In this document: positions 60,663 to 62,610 of the stretch, one piece after another
Layout of the letters: each line of letters begins with the position of its first letter
How positions within the stretch are numbered: the stretch's first letter is position 1
Origin: Candidatus Poribacteria bacterium
GTDB taxonomy: Bacteria > Poribacteria > WGA-4E > WGA-3G
Assembly: GCA_021295715.1 (NCBI GenBank)
Contig: JAGWBV010000021.1
Location: forward strand, 1-62,610
Direction: 5' to 3'
Length of the DNA: 62,610 bases
Program-made: the position numbers and the translations under genes
The notes under the pieces: generated by a model
What the model saw: the letters and a program-made list of their open reading frames with translations, nothing else
What the model was told of the DNA's origin: nothing
Databases searched by the model: none

Positions 60663-62524
60663 TGCGTTTGGCACAAATCACAGGTCCCGCACCGGTAATC
60701 TTCGTCAACAGGTTCACCGAAATAGCCTCGAATCACACGCATTCGGCAGGTAGTCTCTAACGCATAAACAACCATCTGATCGAGTTGACTCTGTTTTCGG
60801 CGGACATAGTCGCCTACCTCAATCTGCTCATCTGTCAGTGTGCTCAGCATTTGGCTGTCCTCAAGCAGTTCAATGAGGAGCAAATCTTCCTGTCCCCAGT
60901 ACTGAATATAGCCATCGCTTTGCAGCTCAGCGAGCCCTTCCATGATCTCCTTTGGATTTTCTCCAACGGCTTCACAGAGTTCTAAAATCGTTTTTTGCGG
61001 AGGCACGCCATCATGATGATCGTGATGGCGTGACCTCCGAAATTTTCCACCTCGCAGTTGACCGAGCAATGCACGCTGAGTTGCTTCCGCTGGTTCGCCT
61101 TTTTCAACCCAAAATCCACGAAATCTCACAGAAAGCTGAGACGGCACATTATACCACCGCTTCAAAAACCCGAGTTTTTCCAAATAACTGAGGCAGACGT
61201 GGATTTTTGTCCCTTTCGCACTGCTCATCCATTCCAACTCATCGTTAGAAATTGTGCGATATTTTTCGCTTCCCTTGAAATTTTCAACAACCTTTAAGAG
61301 TTTAAGTAAAAACTGCTTATCCGGGGCACTCTCTTTGATAAACCACTCGTGTAACCCGCGGTCATCGTTACAAAAAAGTAGGATACAGAGCGCATCCTCT
61401 TCATCTCTCCCTGCCCTACCGACTTCTTGGCAGTACTCTTCAAGCGTGCCAGTGAGCGTCCAATGCACGATGTATCGGATATCCGGTTTGTCTATACCCA
61501 TACCGAAGGCGTTTGTGGCAACAACGATATCTAAGCCATTCTCACTATTATCAAAAAAGGCTTCTTGCACGCGTGTGCGTTCGTGGGGTTCAAGCCCCGC
61601 GTGATAGAAATCTGCTCGAAATCCGCGCCTTTGAAGAAAATCCGCAATTTCTTCAGTCTCTCGCCGTCGTCCCGCATAGATAATCCCGTTTTTCGGTGAA
61701 GTCTTCAGATTCCCCAAACGAATTGGTAGATGATTTGGATCCTCATCGGTGAGAAACCTTTCGAGTTGTTGATACTTTTCATCGTCATCTTCGTTCTGTT
61801 GGACGACCAATTTCAAATTGGGACGCTCGATCCCTTGTGCCAGAGTACGAGGTGTCGGTATATTTAGCACATTGAGGATATCTTCTTGAATCTCCGGCGG
61901 TGCTGTTGCGGTGAAAAGTGCGATAACACGCGGTTGGAGAACGTCGATCGTATCTTTGAGCGATAGATAGGCAGGACGGAAATCGCGTCCCCATTGTGAG
62001 ATGCAGTGCGCCTCATCAATGACGAATAGCGAGATAGGGAACGCATTCAAGATGTCCAAGAACCGTCGGCTCCGAAGCCGTTCTGGTGAGATATAGAGCA
62101 GTTTTATTTCGTTGCGTCTCAGGCGCGCCAATTCACTCTGGTATTCTTCCCATGTCTGCGTGCTGTTTATGAGCGCAACCGAATGAATTCCTTGTTCTCG
62201 CAAGGCATCAACCTGGTCCTTCATCAATGAAATGAGGGGTGAAATCACGATCGTTACGCTGTCGAGCATCAGCGCAGGAAGTTGGTAACACAAAGACTTT
62301 CCGTGTCCCGTTGGGAATACAGCAAATACATTTTCGCCATCTAAGATTGCCTCGACAATCTCGCGTTGCCCTTTACGGAAAGAAGTATAACCGAAGTGGG
62401 TACCGAGTGCTACCAAAAGGCGGTCTGCTGGCGGTTCACACGCCTGTGTCGGAAGCCCTGATACATCGGTTTCCGAGTTGAGAATAGCATCTACCTCTTT
62501 AAGCAAGTCTCGCAAATTAGACAT
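60647..62524 (-). CDS. recQ: ATP-dependent DNA helicase, RecQ family
   Basis: 625 residues. The helicase core has FRKGQREIVEAILDGENV (motif 0), Walker A PTGHGKSLC (71-79), DEAHCISQWGRDFRP (motif II and aromatic loop), TATAPPEIQ, ATNAFGMGIDKPDIR and QEVGRAGRD. A zinc site (Cys593, Cys612, Cys615, Cys618) sits at the extreme C-terminus, after the winged-helix-like region, rather than before it as in E. coli RecQ. There is no HRDC domain. It acts in 3'-5' DNA unwinding for repair and recombination. Terminal AVSN and stop come from an F2 repeat. Confidence 0.93.
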   Translation of the reverse strand: MSNLRDLLKEVDAILNSETDVSGLPTQACEPPADRLLVALGTHFGYTSFRKGQREIVEAILDGENVFAVFPTGHGKSLCYQLPALMLDSVTIVISPLISLMKDQVDALREQGIHSVALINSTQTWEEYQSELARLRRNEIKLLYISPERLRSRRFLDILNAFPISLFVIDEAHCISQWGRDFRPAYLSLKDTIDVLQPRVIALFTATAPPEIQEDILNVLNIPTPRTLAQGIERPNLKLVVQQNEDDDEKYQQLERFLTDEDPNHLPIRLGNLKTSPKNGIIYAGRRRETEEIADFLQRRGFRADFYHAGLEPHERTRVQEAFFDNSENGLDIVVATNAFGMGIDKPDIRYIVHWTLTGTLEEYCQEVGRAGRDEEDALCILLFCNDDRGLHEWFIKESAPDKQFLLKLLKVVENFKGSEKYRTISNDELEWMSSAKGTKIHVCLSYLEKLGFLKRWYNVPSQLSVRFRGFWVEKGEPAEATQRALLGQLRGGKFRRSRHHDHHDGVPPQKTILELCEAVGENPKEIMEGLAELQSDGYIQYWGQEDLLLIELLEDSQMLSTLTDEQIEVGDYVRRKQSQLDQMVVYALETTCRMRVIRGYFGEPVDEDYRCGTCDLCQTQAVSN

Positions 62525-62610
62525 ATTTTTCTATGAACTCATAGCGAGTAGAAGTTAAGAATCGTTGAAAGTTACACGAAAGTTAATCATTGAATATGCT
62601 AAATAACGAA

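Overview
The window looks like a chromosomal contig from an uncultured bacterium of the Candidatus Poribacteria type. This is inferred from gene content: secreted WD40 proteins ending in calcium-loop repeats (NGDGVVNILDL), several Gfo/Idh/MocA oxidoreductases, phytanoyl-CoA-type and CmcJ-type dioxygenases, a sulfatase, and many short repeats between genes. The core genes (rplM, rpsI, purA, secA, hslUV, a sigma factor, two tRNAs) are bacterial and intact. No phage, plasmid or CRISPR locus was seen. The left edge cuts a TnpB-like IS200/IS605 gene.

Layout. 1-14 kb: carbohydrate metabolism, with three Gfo/Idh/MocA dehydrogenases, two zinc alcohol dehydrogenases, ThuA-like protein, sulfatase, CmcJ/NvfI-like oxygenase, MFS transporter and a mannitol/altronate dehydrogenase relative. 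14-19 kb: glycosyltransferase, RimK-like ligase, two small unknown genes, a P-loop kinase-like/deoxyribosyltransferase-like fusion, and PhyH. 19-26 kb: long SppA protease and three tandem secreted WD40-dockerin-like paralogues. 26-31 kb: hslUV and an ArsA-type ATPase coupled to a membrane protein. 31-34 kb: rplM-rpsI, purA, tRNA-Lys, tRNA-Glu. 34-42 kb: secreted and membrane proteins, including a duplicated two-gene secreted module (A-B-A'-B'). 42-50 kb: secA, Trm112-like protein and three exopolysaccharide genes. 50-55 kb: short SppA, a frameshifted Clp1/Grc3-type kinase gene, ABC exporter. 55-62.6 kb: pentapeptide protein, unusual sigma factor, larC, MacB-like permease, recQ.

The most striking non-genic feature is a mosaic of short structured repeats. 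Family F1 (about 20 whole or partial copies) is a hairpin with compensated stem changes, a variable middle and a 3' tail CCGCAAGGTAAAATTAAAA. The tail almost always ends exactly at an ORF boundary: next to a downstream start codon, or over the stop codon of a convergent gene. F2 (TGACTGC-type words) also supplies stop codons and last residues. F3 and F4 are small hairpins with compensated stems. F5 (core TTTTGCTTGGGTATTTC) is nested in F1 loops. Repeats also lie inside genes: an in-frame 25-residue insert in SppA and a 36-bp tandem repeat whose third copy frameshifts the Clp1/Grc3 gene. These elements appear to shape gene ends and perhaps translation starts.
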